The notes under the pieces: model-generated
Told to the model about the DNA's origin: nothing
Seen by the model: the letters and a program-made list of their open reading frames with translations, nothing else
Database searches by the model: none
Shown here: one piece after another, positions 1 to 9,924 of the stretch
How the letters are laid out: every line of letters starts with the position of its first letter
How positions within the stretch are numbered: position 1 is the first letter of the stretch
From: Massospora cicadina
Taxonomy: Eukaryota; Entomophthoromycota; Entomophthoromycetes; Entomophthorales; Entomophthoraceae
DNA: 64,000 nt
Assembly (NCBI GenBank): GCA_022478985.1
Contig: JAKSZP010010615.1
Coordinates: 62,001-126,000, forward strand
Reading direction: 5' to 3'
Position numbers and translations under genes: made by a program

Positions 1-250
1 TATGATCTCATAATTGCCCAGATATTGAACAAACTTTCCCAGCCATAGGACATATTTCATGTCAAAAGTTGCTTTGAACCTATTACTTAACAAGTGCCAT
101 GATTAAGTTTATCCAGTGATGAACATTCTCACAAAATTGAAATCCATCACTTCAGGTCCATTTTTATTACTTATTAAATTAATTATTAGATACTGGACCA
201 ATACTTACAAAAATAAAATGTGACTTAAGTGGAGCATCCTCTTTGATTTG
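1..250. other. AT-rich left edge, no gene seen
   Basis: I see no convincing coding sequence on either strand. In particular there is no endonuclease or RT sequence on the minus strand, where ORF2 of the neighbouring LINE relative would be expected to follow its ORF1. The only structure noticed is the inverted repeat listed next. Confidence 0.5.
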
Positions 251-280
251 AAAAAGAAGATAAACCAAATTGGTCCAGTA
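191..280. repeat. 12-bp inverted repeat, 66-nt loop
   Basis: TACTGGACCAAT at 191-202 is matched by its exact reverse complement at 269-280. It could be the ends of a tiny hairpin element or chance. No clear target duplication flanks it. It lies beside the estimated 3' end of the L0 LINE relative. Confidence 0.45.
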
Positions 281-1580
281 GTTTTAGAGTCATGTGCAAA
301 CAAACATCAAAAAAACAAAAATATATAGATCAAGATAAGAACATTTTTTTTAAGTTGGTTAAAAACCTAACCAAACAATATAACTAAAACCACCTAAAAC
401 AAGCGGATGAGACACAAAAAACACAACCAACCAGGTGTGGCAGTGGAGAACTTATTATATCATCATGATGGAAGTGGAGGAGGAATTGGGGGAGTTATTC
501 ACAGAAGTGCCTTCCTTTTCCAAGAAAAGATCTAGAGCCAAGGTGAAGAGTAAGGGCGTAGGGGCATTGACAGTATGTGATTTGAGGTTTAAGAATGGTT
601 GCTCATAAAAAGTTTCAGTTGAAAAATCTCTCAAATAGAGGGCCATAGACTTTTCTGCTTGAATGCAGATGATGGAAAGTTTGGAGAATGTGGCAATATA
701 GGTGCAGGTATTTTTTTGTATGGATTCTGTGCTGCCTTTGCCATGTTTTGGATAGCATCATTAACTTTCTTGAAAATAAGGGTGGTACTATGACTGCTGA
801 AATGACAGTGGATGAATAATGGGAGGAGGGAGAAATTTTCCAAGCAACGTCACTTATTTAGCAACAGCTTTGTGGAGGGGAAAATAATCTGGCGTGGCAG
901 CTGCTTTAACAGCAAACTGGTGGTCTCTTTGGAATGGACCAGTGCTCAGCTGGGGGGAATAGAAACAAGTGGGCACAGAGCGTCCTTTTTTAAGAATTGA
1001 TGAACCTCTCAATTTGGACTGGGAATAAAGTATTGAAATTGCCCTATTCATTCATCTCAGACAACAAGTCCCAAGGGTTCTGGTTGAACTAAATGGGTAA
1101 ATCAGCATATTCTTGAGGATTGGCTAGATTGTGTGAGGCATGGTATCAAACTTCTGCACAAGCCTGTTCATGATTAGTGGGATCATCTGTGGAGTGGGTA
1201 AAGGAGGGGCCTGATTATATGCTGCCAGCTTTGCTGCGCCAGCAAGCCTTGGGGGAAGGGGAGTTTAGTATGGTACCCCATATTAAAAAAGTATATGTTA
1301 GTGGCAGAATGGAAGCTGGTAAAGGTGGACTCAGAGCCAGAAGAAGCTAAAAGGTATGGGCATTTGCATTATGAGTGGTTCAACTTAAAATAGGATGAAT
1401 AGATATTCCACCCACCCTCAACGTGGGCCCAGAATTGATAGTTGGGGGCAGAAAGGATGATGGCATGAAGAGGAATAGACAAAGGAATTTCAAAAAATTC
1501 AGGGCTGATTGGGGTGAATGCCCAAGCCCAGCAAGGCATGTAGCCTCCATTTGGTACCATAAATTGTAGAATGTAATTGT
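250..1580 (-). mobile_element. L0: ORF1-only LINE relative, 3' part
   Basis: This is the 3' portion of a LINE-type element on the minus strand. It is split from its 5' portion (49249-49868) by the insertion of chromovirus A1. It aligns at the protein level, and in its A-rich 3' UTR (about 290-330), with the better-preserved copy H at 36928-38823. The ORF1 C-terminus runs directly into the 3' UTR with no ORF2 between them, as in H. The exact 3' end (about 235-255) and its TSD are not resolved. It is the oldest layer of the nest, since everything up to 49248 lies inside it. Confidence 0.7.
455..1580 (-). pseudogene. L0 ORF1, zinc-knuckle and C-terminal part
   Basis: Decayed ORF1 (nucleic-acid-binding protein) of a LINE-like element, read right to left with stops and frameshifts. 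About 1360-1580 reads NYILQFMVPNGG and then HVEGGWNIYSSYF. This matches NLVFAIPSG and RVDNGWQICSLCF of copy H, so the CCHC knuckle here has lost its cysteines. About 850-1050 reads STGPFQRDHQFAVKAAATP, matching NTAPFQSDHQLALAAVASP of H. About 640-760 matches the C-terminal segment of H. The reading frame is continued at its 5' side by sequence starting at 49249, which is how the split was recognised. It cannot encode a functional protein. Confidence 0.72.
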
Positions 1581-1650
1581 GTAAATCTGGGGGAGCACTC
1601 TCTCTGTTTGGGTTGGGGGGTGTTAATTTCCCATTAAGAAGGTGTAAAAG
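1581..1650 (+). repeat. A1 5' LTR, left fragment
   Basis: Starts TGTAAATCTGGGGGAGCAC and aligns with the start of the A1 3' LTR at 47970 and the A2 LTR at 50549. The alignment breaks after about 1650 and resumes at 4160, so insert X interrupts it. A T/C-rich GTGTT-CCC block typical of the family is visible at about 1617-1633. Confidence 0.75.
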
Positions 1651-1799
1651 ATGGGGCTCCCAAGGCCCAGCCCACCACCAGCCGTGAACCCTAAACCTTT
1701 GGATGGGGGTCACTCCCATGAGGGAAAGGGAAATAGCTGTACCAAACCTCCCAAGGCTCCTATCTGGGCAGGTGGTCTCTCTGGGAACACCAGGCTGAG

Positions 1800-2463
1800 G
1801 TGTGGCACACCAGCCTCTGTCACCTCAGGGCCACTCTGGCAACCGCCATCCCAAATGGATGGGCACAGGCTGAGGTGCAGCGGACATCAATGTCCTGCCA
1901 GCCTCTAGTCACCTGCACTACGGCTTTTGACATTCTCCCCCAGCCAACACTGGTCAGGGTATTCCACTCCGCTGTCAGGGAAACAGGAGCACAGGAGGTC
2001 ACTGAGGGGAAAGACCTAGGCCAAAGGTGTGCCAACAAGGCCAAGTGACCCAACAAAAATGAAGAGACATCCTAAACGTTCAGTATTGTGTTTCCAAATC
2101 AATCTGGGAAACAAAACGCACATCAAACTGGCCACAACCATTAGAAACAAGGCCCTGAGAACTGGGAAGGGTGGCAAAAAATCTAGGGCAAAAGGCAGCA
2201 AAATAGGAGGATGCAGAGCCAACATAATAGGTGGCGGAATAGGTGGAGTGTCATAGTTGAATGACTTGATAGTAGGCACCAACCCCAAGGATAAGGCTGG
2301 GCGGCAGAAAGCCCAGAAGGTGAAACTTCAGGCCCTCACTGACCTCAAGCACACTCTAGACCAACGCTGGGTACAAGCCAAATATGCCCAGGTTGGTACT
2401 AGTGAGGTGCATAATGCCCAGCCCCTTGCATCAGCTCAGCCATTAAAATGGATGAGATATTAA
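1800..2463 (+). pseudogene. Basic ORF remnants in insert X, unrecognised
   Basis: Overlapping plus-strand reading frames (1800-2048, 2029-2256, 2257-2463) join with one frameshift and one stop. The middle part is strongly basic and glycine-rich (RTGKGGKKSRAKGSKIGG). The last part is a charged helix-like stretch (DKAGRQKAQKVKLQALTDLK). Composition resembles the tail of a LINE ORF1 RNA-binding protein, but I could not match it to any ORF1 in this window. Two similar segments containing AGGCTGAGGTG, at about 1792-1835 and 1869-1915, suggest an internal duplication. I do not assign a function. Confidence 0.3.
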
Positions 2464-4061
2464 CTAACAATAATGGTTCTTTTGGTTGATTGAGGAATGG
2501 GGGTTTGAAACCAGTTCCATTTATGAAATTATGCATTTGGGTAGGGTACAACTTCAATCGACTACCTGAGTGAAGTCAGTTTCTGTGTTTTCTACCAATT
2601 TGGATTGAAGTGTTTGCCTATTGGTGAATCAGGGCTTGGGACTGCTTCAGCAGACCCAGAATTACCCTGACAAGGTTTAAATTTGTTTTTAGTGACCAAC
2701 ATTCCTTGTTGGTCAATTTTTCACAATAAACTATCCCGTTTTTATGCTTTATTTATGTTATCTATGATGATCATGCGTGGACCTCTTTGAGGAGGTCTTG
2801 CACTACATTAACCTCTCCATTTTAAATACAATTAAATCATCCCCTCATGCACCGTTGAGCTACCCAGGTTCCCTCCAACCTGGGACACCTATATCCTCCT
2901 ACTCAGTGTACCACGTCACTTTTGGTTGGGTATTTACACTAATGTTAAAATTCCTCTCCCGAAGTTATTATGGCTTAAGCACCCTCTGCTTGGCACTAGT
3001 AACTTTTTTCTAACGACTAGTTCCCTGGCGTTGGCCCTGTGCACCAAGCACTACCACTCTAGGAACAGGAGAGTTATAAACACTCTCCTTACATGGAGGG
3101 CTCATGTACAACAATAGGGGCAAACTAGAGCAGAAAACGGACTCCAGCCATTGCAGAACTTTGTGAGGTGTAATTATTTGTTGAAAATAACCAAAATACA
3201 GGAAATGAGCCCAAAGTCCTAAACTTTATTAAAATGATCAGTGTATCTGAGAAAAGCAAAGCCTTCTCATCTTGGGACTTAATTTATAGGGGGTTGATCC
3301 ACAAAAATTCCAAATATTTATTAGAATCTGATATGAGCTACAGATTCGTCATTCTTCAACAAAAATCAATTTTTTTAAATTTGGCTGGATTTCATAACCT
3401 CATATCTTGTAATTTTCTAGGTGTAAGTTTGATTTCCGCCTGGCTTTTCACCTCAAATAAGCCTTTTTCCTCAGCCCTGGCTGGCAAAGCCAAAACCCAT
3501 TTTTTGTCAATGACCTTAATAAGGTCATCAGTGACCCTTAGGGTTCTGGTCTCTGTCCCAAGGGCTTGTTGGACTTGGCTTTGGAAAGGCGCTTAATTCC
3601 AGGGAATATGTCACTAGCTGTGACATCCGCCAGGGAATTGCCACACCAAATGATCTCAGTATGTCCACCCCCTTCCTCGCTTCCTATTGGACTGCCATCT
3701 GCACTGAAACAACCTGCTAGAATAAATAAAATTAATATTATATTATGTTATTTTAACAGGTCTAGAAAATAGCGGCCTTTATTGGGGTGAACTTGAAGTT
3801 TGGAATAGAATTCTAAAGTGAGGTTTTTAGGAGCAACCTTGCTTTGAAGTAATCCCTAAAAAGTCTAAATGCATTGTCAGTCATGAGGCGTGTAAAAGCC
3901 TCTGGAATTAACGGCGTCCTGGAAACACATCAGAGAATGGGGAAAACTCCAAAAATGGAAAGCCACCCAAATATATAGTTAAATAATTATCCAGCTTTTA
4001 ACCTGATTAGTAAAACCACATCAAAATAATGGAATTTCAACCATCAACATACCCAAATCTT

Positions 4062-4098
4062 TCCCCCTTGGGTTGGGACCATCTAATACTTAAAAAAA
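4062..4098 (+). mobile_element. Micro-retroposon 1 (37 nt) in insert X
   Basis: A 37-nt sequence ending GACCATCTAATACTT plus an A-run. It lies between two exact copies of ACATACCCAAATCTT (4047-4061 and 4099-4113). The 15-bp duplication and 3' A-tail are the signature of target-primed reverse transcription. The same core, GACCATCTAGTACTA plus A-tail, recurs at 32820 and, reversed, at 47343. It is the longest of the three and shares a TCCCC...GGTTGG stretch with the 3' end of the SINE at 49945-50207. Confidence 0.7.
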
Positions 4099-4159
4099 AC
4101 ATACCCAAATCTTGTAATTCCCAACCTTACAAGATCCATGTACAATCATTGACCGTCAC

Positions 4160-5379
4160 AGAATGGGTCAAAAAGGCTGGTATCTCCCCTCAACACCCAA
4201 AGTGACCTCATTCATGTGGTGGACAAGTGGTAGGTGATGGCATACCCTTTGAAGATTCCACCCCCAATCACAGTTCTTATATCTGAAGAATTTTAGTGCG
4301 AATTAAGGGAATCTGTAGCAAGTTGGAAATGACTTGGCACCTGCTTGGGGCAATGGGGCCAAGTACAATATAGCTGCTAATTTTGACATTAATAGTTGAC
4401 AATTGCAAAATCTTGGCAACAAAGCCTGACAGGCGCAATTTTTTGGTAACCAAAGAATCTAGTGTCAAATCCTTGACAAAACTCACCAATGGCATTGGCC
4501 ATTGGGAATGCTGTTGCAGGTTTGAAACCTGCCCCAGACATAGTGGGAACAAAGCCTGACGGGCATATACATTCTATGAAAAATTCTCCCAATGTTGAAT
4601 CATTAGAGGAACTTACCTATGCCATCAGGCCATTGGAAATGTTGATGCCAGTTTGAAACCCTCCCGTCAGTATCAAAACCCCCATCCAACAGTTCTCAAA
4701 TGGTCCAACGGACGCAAGAGCAACTGGATGCTTTTGGGTTGGGCACCCTAAACCTGATCATGACCTCAGGGTACCTCCCCTACATGGGGTGGCCTTGGGA
4801 GTTTCCCGCTGCCCATTGATAAGATGCCGTCACTATAGCCACCAAACCTGAAGAAAAGCAGCAACTTGGGCATCCGTGGATAAACCAATGGTGACTCAGC
4901 CCACTGTAAACAATTTCTAAGTCAGTTCAAAATAATTTACCCCCTTACTCAAAGTTTACCTAGTTAGGCGAATATTGAGGGCCCAAATATCAAAGGTTTT
5001 CTAATCTTTTCCCCAAATCAATTGTCTATTTAGACAGTTGTAACACGCTGAAAAATCACCAGTTAATTTTCTACTTTTTAAAATCCAATAAAACCCCATA
5101 TCCCAAAGTCATCTTTTTATTATGACAAAATTTTAAACCACCCAATCTGATCCCACTTTTCCCAGCACCCAGACCCACAGGCCCTGAGGCTGCGATAGCC
5201 TGGTTTGCTGCCAGGTTGCTATTGCTATTATGGCCTATTGGCTTTCGCTGGTTAAATTTTAGCCCAGCTCATATAATCATCACATCTCAGCAGCGCCCCT
5301 GGTATCAGGCTTGCCTTTTAGGTGCTTTTGCATCCAGACTGGCATGCTGGTCTAACCTTTATCTGCTGACATCATGACA
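4160..5379 (+). repeat. A1 5' LTR, right fragment
   Basis: Co-linear with the A1 3' LTR (about 48030-49248) and with the A2 LTR (about 50600-50849 plus 57371-58349). It ends ATCATGACA, like the 3' LTR. The short ORFs on either strand here (4277-4592) are shadows; no protein is conserved between the LTR copies. Confidence 0.75.
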
Positions 5380-5392
5380 TAATCAACCATCT
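5380..5392 (+). promoter_or_regulatory. A1 putative PBS, self-priming type
   Basis: The sequence directly after the 5' LTR, TAATCAACCATC, lacks the TGG that would pair with a tRNA CCA end. Its reverse complement GATGGTTGATT matches LTR sequence GACGGTTGATT at 48931-48941 with one mismatch. That is the arrangement expected if the 5' end of the transcript folds back as primer, as established for Tf1. Confidence 0.4.
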
Positions 5393-6527
5393 TTTGTTTT
5401 CCGCCATTTCCGCTTTCCTTGTCAAGATGGGCGCAGTAGTGGTCATCTTCTACCAGAAGAATGTAAAGTTAGTCACCTGCCATCTTCTGTCTGTCTGGTC
5501 AATTGCCAATTTTGACTGATTTTCTCAGAGGATTTGAAGGAATTTAATTTGGCTACACTGCCCTGGTTCCTTCAACATTATACTTAGTCCACCCTAAAAA
5601 TGGGCTTTTCATGCTAGAAGCCGATGGTTTGGACTCAGTTTCTTATCCCAGCTCCAAATAGGTATCCATATTGATTCTAAAAACTGATGCTACTCCCATG
5701 CTCATGTTAGTTTGTTCTAGCGCACCAACTTATAAATCAATGGTGGTCCAGACTGGAGAGAAAATGATTCAACCACTTTACCACACCGGTTCTTCTCCTG
5801 TTAAAAACCTTGTTATTTCCCCCAATCAAATTTGTAATCTCTTCCTTATAAACAGACATAACCATATTATCCAATAAACAGAATTCCGCCTACTTACCAT
5901 TACCAATAAAAATTAGTATTGGGACACACCAGGTATTTTTTGAGGACTTAATCAACACATGAGCAGCGGGTAACATCATAAGTATGGAGTTGGCCCAGCA
6001 GCTCAATCTAGACTTGGACATGAGGCCATCAGTGTTGGTTGCATTGTCAGCCACCCAACCCTCTTTAGAGTATGGCGCCTCATGCCTTTCTTAGTCCACC
6101 AGTTTAGTTTTTACAATTGCTTCTCTAAGATGCCCAACCTTATGTTCCCAGTGATTTTGGGTGTGAATTGGTGGCGTCGGCAGCCTGTGAGAATCCATCT
6201 GGAGACAAACATGCTGTCCTTCTCCAACAATCAGGTAGAGGGCGAGTTTTTAAGGCTGGACACCCTCACCAAAGCTTGTGGTCATGGTTATATTACAACC
6301 AAAGTTTCCATCATAGGCTTCCGCCAGATTTTCCTGCTGTGTTGATTGGCTATCAGAGCATCTCTAAATCTGAAAAGGCTTACCACCTTCCCCCTCATAC
6401 AGAATTCGATTTGAGTTTTTTAGACAATGGTACAAGTGGTGAATATAAACTGTCAGCTGTACCCAAATATGGTAAAGGAGGATGTGGCCCTCAATGCATG
6501 GTTGAATGGAATGCTCAAGAAGGGCTG
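5380..6527 (+). pseudogene. A1 leader, dead protease, pre-RT
   Basis: The first 500 bp after the LTR hold no recognisable Gag. About 5950-6080 reads INT-stop-AAGN followed by SMELAQQLNLDL. This aligns with the gypsy aspartic protease active site (usually IDSGA-GNFIS), but Asp is Asn and the glycine codon is TGA at 5960-5962. About 6130-6190 reads FPVILGVNWWRRQ, the conserved ILG-W-x segment. About 6380-6510 reads LPPHTEFDLSF and then VEWNAQEGL, the region just before RT. The frame continues after element C at 30044. Copy A2 shares the same protease lesions. Confidence 0.65.
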
Positions 6528-6603
6528 TGTCAAAATCTGAGAATTGCTAACTAGATAATTGGTATCCTACACGCTTATTCAGGATGAAGTTCTGCTTGAT
6601 GAT
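6528..6603 (-). repeat. C 3' LTR, outer fragment
   Basis: TGTCAAAATCTGAGAATTGC here matches the outer end of the C 5' LTR at 28947. The match stops at 6603, where B enters, and resumes at 16175. Together 6528-6603 and 16175-17195 make a complete LTR of the same length as 28947-30043. Confidence 0.88.
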
Positions 6604-7746
6604 TGTGAAAATTTACTTGTTGAGTTATTATCAGAAAAAAACCTAGTAATCTTTTTACTGCATAGGTTTGGTATTCTTGTGCATTTCGTCCATGTTATAT
6701 AGTATATTCAATTATCAGTTGATAGTAGTATGACAACTATTATCTGTAGTTGAGTATGAGTTATTATATCTCAGACCAACGCTTGGCCAGTATTCCCGAT
6801 TATATACTTGAGATGTCATGATCTAGGGATTCGCTCTCTCATTCTGTCCAACCCATTCTTCACTGAGATTCCCTGGTGAAAGTCTCTTCAGTCCAACACA
6901 CAGTCAGCAGCAATCCCCAATTGTGTCTCCTTCTTTTCTAGATCCCCGCTCAGATCTTTTTACACCAAGAGTCTCCCAATAGTTGCACACAGCAATAATA
7001 TCCTTGATAAAATAGCACAATTGAAAGCTGATGATAGTTTACTACTTAAACTATCTACCAGATGAAAAGTATAGAACTATATAGCTCTGTTCTAAGCTCT
7101 AAATTTTATACTTGGAGTGAATTCTAGGGAATTTATAGTGGAGATTAAGTCTTCTAAACCACAGTTGATACCTCTTCGATGAAACGGCAGCTGTTGCCAT
7201 TGAATCACCCATCCTCGTCTTGGCAGCAATGGTCTTCCACATCCTGGCTAGAATTCATCGTTGGACATCCTTGAGACCTAAACAGAAAGCATCAGAAAAC
7301 GTGTCTCTAACATTTTGTTCTCGATCTAAGCAAACAACCATATTTTGCTAGCAACCTGCTTAGGTAATGGGACTTATTACCCATTAGGGCAGGTCACGCA
7401 CAAACTGATTGGTCTGCTAATTGCAGGCGGCATCACTCACCTCGCAGCTTGCTACTCATTCCCAATCAGTTGGTGATAAAACCTGACTGATATCAATCGG
7501 TACACCTGATAGTTGATCACTATCAGATACCCCTATTTCGTCAGCAACTCCACCCAATGAGATCTTAAGTATTCGTCCAGGTTGATCCCTGACGGATAGA
7601 ACCAGGTGAATATCCCAAAAACCCCCAAATGTTGTTACTCCAAAACTTGGGTTAACCAATTTCCGATTCACTTCAGCTTAAGGCATTTATCCCCTAGTGA
7701 TTCCTGGTAATCTAGCAGGCTGGGAATATGGGCGAAAATCCCAACA
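6604..7746 (-). repeat. B 3' LTR
   Basis: 1143 bp, co-linear with 15036-16169 with scattered substitutions and small indels. Ends are TGTGAAAATTTACTTGTT and ATCCCAACA. The small minus-strand ORF at 7456-7671 is not functional coding; an equivalent stretch in the other LTR is broken. Confidence 0.92.
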
Positions 7747-7761
7747 CATCTTCTTCTTGCC
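7747..7761 (-). other. B polypurine tract
   Basis: On the minus strand GGCAAGAAGAAGATG abuts the 3' LTR. This is the purine-rich primer for plus-strand DNA synthesis expected at this position. Confidence 0.7.
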
Positions 7762-8268
7762 TAGATTTCCAGCGAGAAAAGGACCAGGGCATAAGAACAC
7801 CGCTTTGGAAACTCAGTCAAATACTTCATTGGCTCAAGTGGAGTATGTTCATTAATACTCAACACTGCTCGGGATGACCTTTGGCATACAGCGCTCTTCC
7901 TCTTCCTCCTTGCTACCACCTTCTCAGAGCACGGCCCCATTATCTACTGTCATGCTGGGCTGATTGATTTACTAGTGACAATATTAGTCCCAGGATCCAG
8001 TTTTCCCCCATCAGGGCATATGACCTACTGTTATATTCAGGATTCTTGGTCCAGCGTCCTTGATTTCTTGATTTTCTCCTCGTTTTAGACAGGAAACTCT
8101 TGCCATTAATGTTTGTTTTGCAGCCCAATTATAATACTTATTTTTATTCGCCCTTGTTCTTTTTCTCATAACCTCTTGGATCAAGTCATTCCTAATTCTT
8201 CTCTTGGAGAGCTTATCCCATTAATTTTGAGATTAATCATCCAAAATTGGAGTTTAATGTAATTTAGA

Positions 8269-9235
8269 GTGCATAATATCGACTTCCATATAAGTCTGAC
8301 ATCCCCCTCTCATCCTGCTCATATGTCAAATTCTGAGTTGCAATACCAGAAGCTTCTGAATAGCTTATATGATCAAGACCTCCAGCTCTTCCAGCAGATG
8401 AGTCAGGATGCACAGCGGAACCTTTTCTATGGTCCTTCCTGGACTCATATTCCTAGTCTGGCGCCAGTGACTAGTCTTTCTGTTAAATTACCAGAAATGG
8501 TAACTAATCCCTCTGAAACCAGGCTTGCAATTGTTTGAACAACACTTGGTCAGTTATTTCTCTTTTGTCAATTCCCAAGTTGGATTTCAAAACTCTCCTG
8601 GATTTGGCTCCTTTTCTGATGCACTGACCATTGTTGTGGATGCTCTGGAGATTATGCTGTTTGCTCTTGATTGCTCGCTCCTTGCCAGGTTGAACCTGCT
8701 TACTGAGTTCCTCTTCTGACTAGAACAATATTACAAACCCGCTGTCCTGGCTACTGAGCTCACCATCAGTAACAGTATTCATTTTGAGCTCACCATCATT
8801 AACAGTATTCATTTTGAACTCCCCTACACTGAACTCCAGGCCTAAGTCACCAAGGCTTTGTTCCTAGCGCTGAATCCCTCTGATATTGATTCATCCTGGA
8901 TTGGAATACCACCACTTATGCTCTTCACTTTGCTGGCTAAGTCCTTCAAAGTTGGTTCAAAAAGCTTCCAGCCTCGCCCAGGTTTCACCGCTCTTTCAGC
9001 TTCATCTTCTGATAAGCCTGTAGTCATCACTTGCAGGATGCCATTCACTCCCTACATGACTATCTTTGCTGGAACTTCCCATTGGTATCTTCCTCTGATG
9101 GCTTTAGTAGGGGGCATGATTCGTCAACCCTCATCAAACATCCCTTGTTTGCTGCCAGCCCAAATGTCTGGTGTTCTTGATGAAGCCCATCATCAAGCAC
9201 TAAAGACTAATCTTCTGACTCCAGTACCATATTAG
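8269..9235 (+). pseudogene. Antisense ORF inside element B, unrecognised
   Basis: Three adjoining open stretches (8269-8538, 8525-8719, 8858-9235) read as one protein of about 320 residues with one frameshift and two in-frame stops. They run opposite to B, between its integrase and 3' LTR. The product begins with a Gln/Leu-rich helical segment (QYQKLLNSLYDQDLQLFQQM), followed by hydrophobic and Ser/Pro-rich stretches. A 10-codon tandem duplication (LTISNSIHFE, LTIINSIHFE) keeps the frame. No catalytic motif, CCHC or membrane pattern was recognised. The other B-clade elements lack this segment. It may be an accessory antisense gene, as in some plant gypsy elements, or a captured gene. No flanking TSD was seen. 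Confidence 0.45.
8756..8815 (+). repeat. 30-bp tandem duplication, in frame
   Basis: Two adjacent 30-nt units (8756-8785 and 8786-8815) differ at one base. The unit is exactly ten codons and preserves the frame of the surrounding antisense ORF. Confidence 0.85.
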
Positions 9236-9239
9236 GATT

Positions 9240-9920
9240 ACTCAGGGTTATTCACCAATTGCCTCTTCTTATACTGTTGCTTTCCTCCCTGCTCTGGGGT
9301 TTTGTGATTGGCTTCTTCCAAGTTTTCAATTTCCCTTCCCCTAGTCGCTTTCTCACAGGGCTCTGCGGCCACTCAAAGAATGTGGTTTTTATGTAGGTCT
9401 AGCCCTCACTAGCATCCAATCTCACATTGATTTTTATGGGCTGTTCATTCCTACCGTGATCCATCCTCCCTCCACAAGAGGCGACATAGGCGGAATAATC
9501 CTTGTATAGAGGACAATTAAAAATATAAAAAATTATAAAATTATATCAGTTCTTTTCTCTATGCGGTTTATAATCTTTTTTTCCAATATCTTTTATCAAT
9601 TTTTTATTTTTATTCTTCTTTTTCCATGGGACTTGACCTTGTTTCAGTTCAGCGGTCCATCTTTTTATTTTTTCCCCCAAACTGGGTCCTGGGTACTTAA
9701 TCCTGCCAGTTTTCTATGATCCAGAGGTCCTTTTTTCGGACTTAACATATCTAGATTAGTTCAGAGGTCTTTTTTTGGACTTGACCTAATCATCAGGACA
9801 TGACCAACTTAATAGTTCATTGGTCCTTTGGGAACTCTTTTATTTTTTTCATTGATCCATCATTTCAGATACTTAGCATGGATTTAATTCAAAACTCTTC
9901 CAATTAAGAGATTTTTGATG
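9240..9920. other. AT-rich spacer with short dispersed repeats
   Basis: No gene recognised. From 9646 to 9835 a motif resembling TTCAG-GGTCC-TTTTTT-GGACTTGACC occurs about three times with variation (near 9650, 9722 and 9760). The region lies downstream of the B integrase on the minus strand and may be untranslated sequence of the element. Confidence 0.5.
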
Positions 9921-9924
9921 GTTA

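Larger units (their letters stand above)
1651..4159. mobile_element. X: unclassified 2.5-kb insert in A1 LTR
   Basis: This sequence interrupts the A1 LTR. The flanks agaaggtgtaaaag (1637-1650) and agaatgggtcaaaaag (4160-4175) look like an imperfect 14-16 bp target duplication, which would suggest a LINE-type or related retroposon. No RT, transposase or LTR was recognised. The first 0.8 kb is GC-rich with plus-strand ORFs. From 2464 to about 4040 it is AT-rich and I see no gene. A micro-retroposon lies near the right end. Class unknown. Confidence 0.45.

Noticed and set aside
1369..1719. A 116-aa minus-strand ORF that looks like a stand-alone small gene
   Set aside because: It crosses the boundary between L0 ORF1 (to 1580) and the A1 LTR. 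The LTR part recurs at 47888-48079 as ordinary LTR sequence, so it is not a gene.
2680..2715. Short palindrome GACCAACATTCCTTGTTGGTC as a terminator
   Set aside because: No adjoining gene or T-run context supports it. It lies in unclassified insert X.
4277..4592. Overlapping minus-strand ORFs of about 90 and 67 aa
   Set aside because: They lie inside the A1 LTR and are not conserved in frame in the A1 3' LTR or the A2 LTR.
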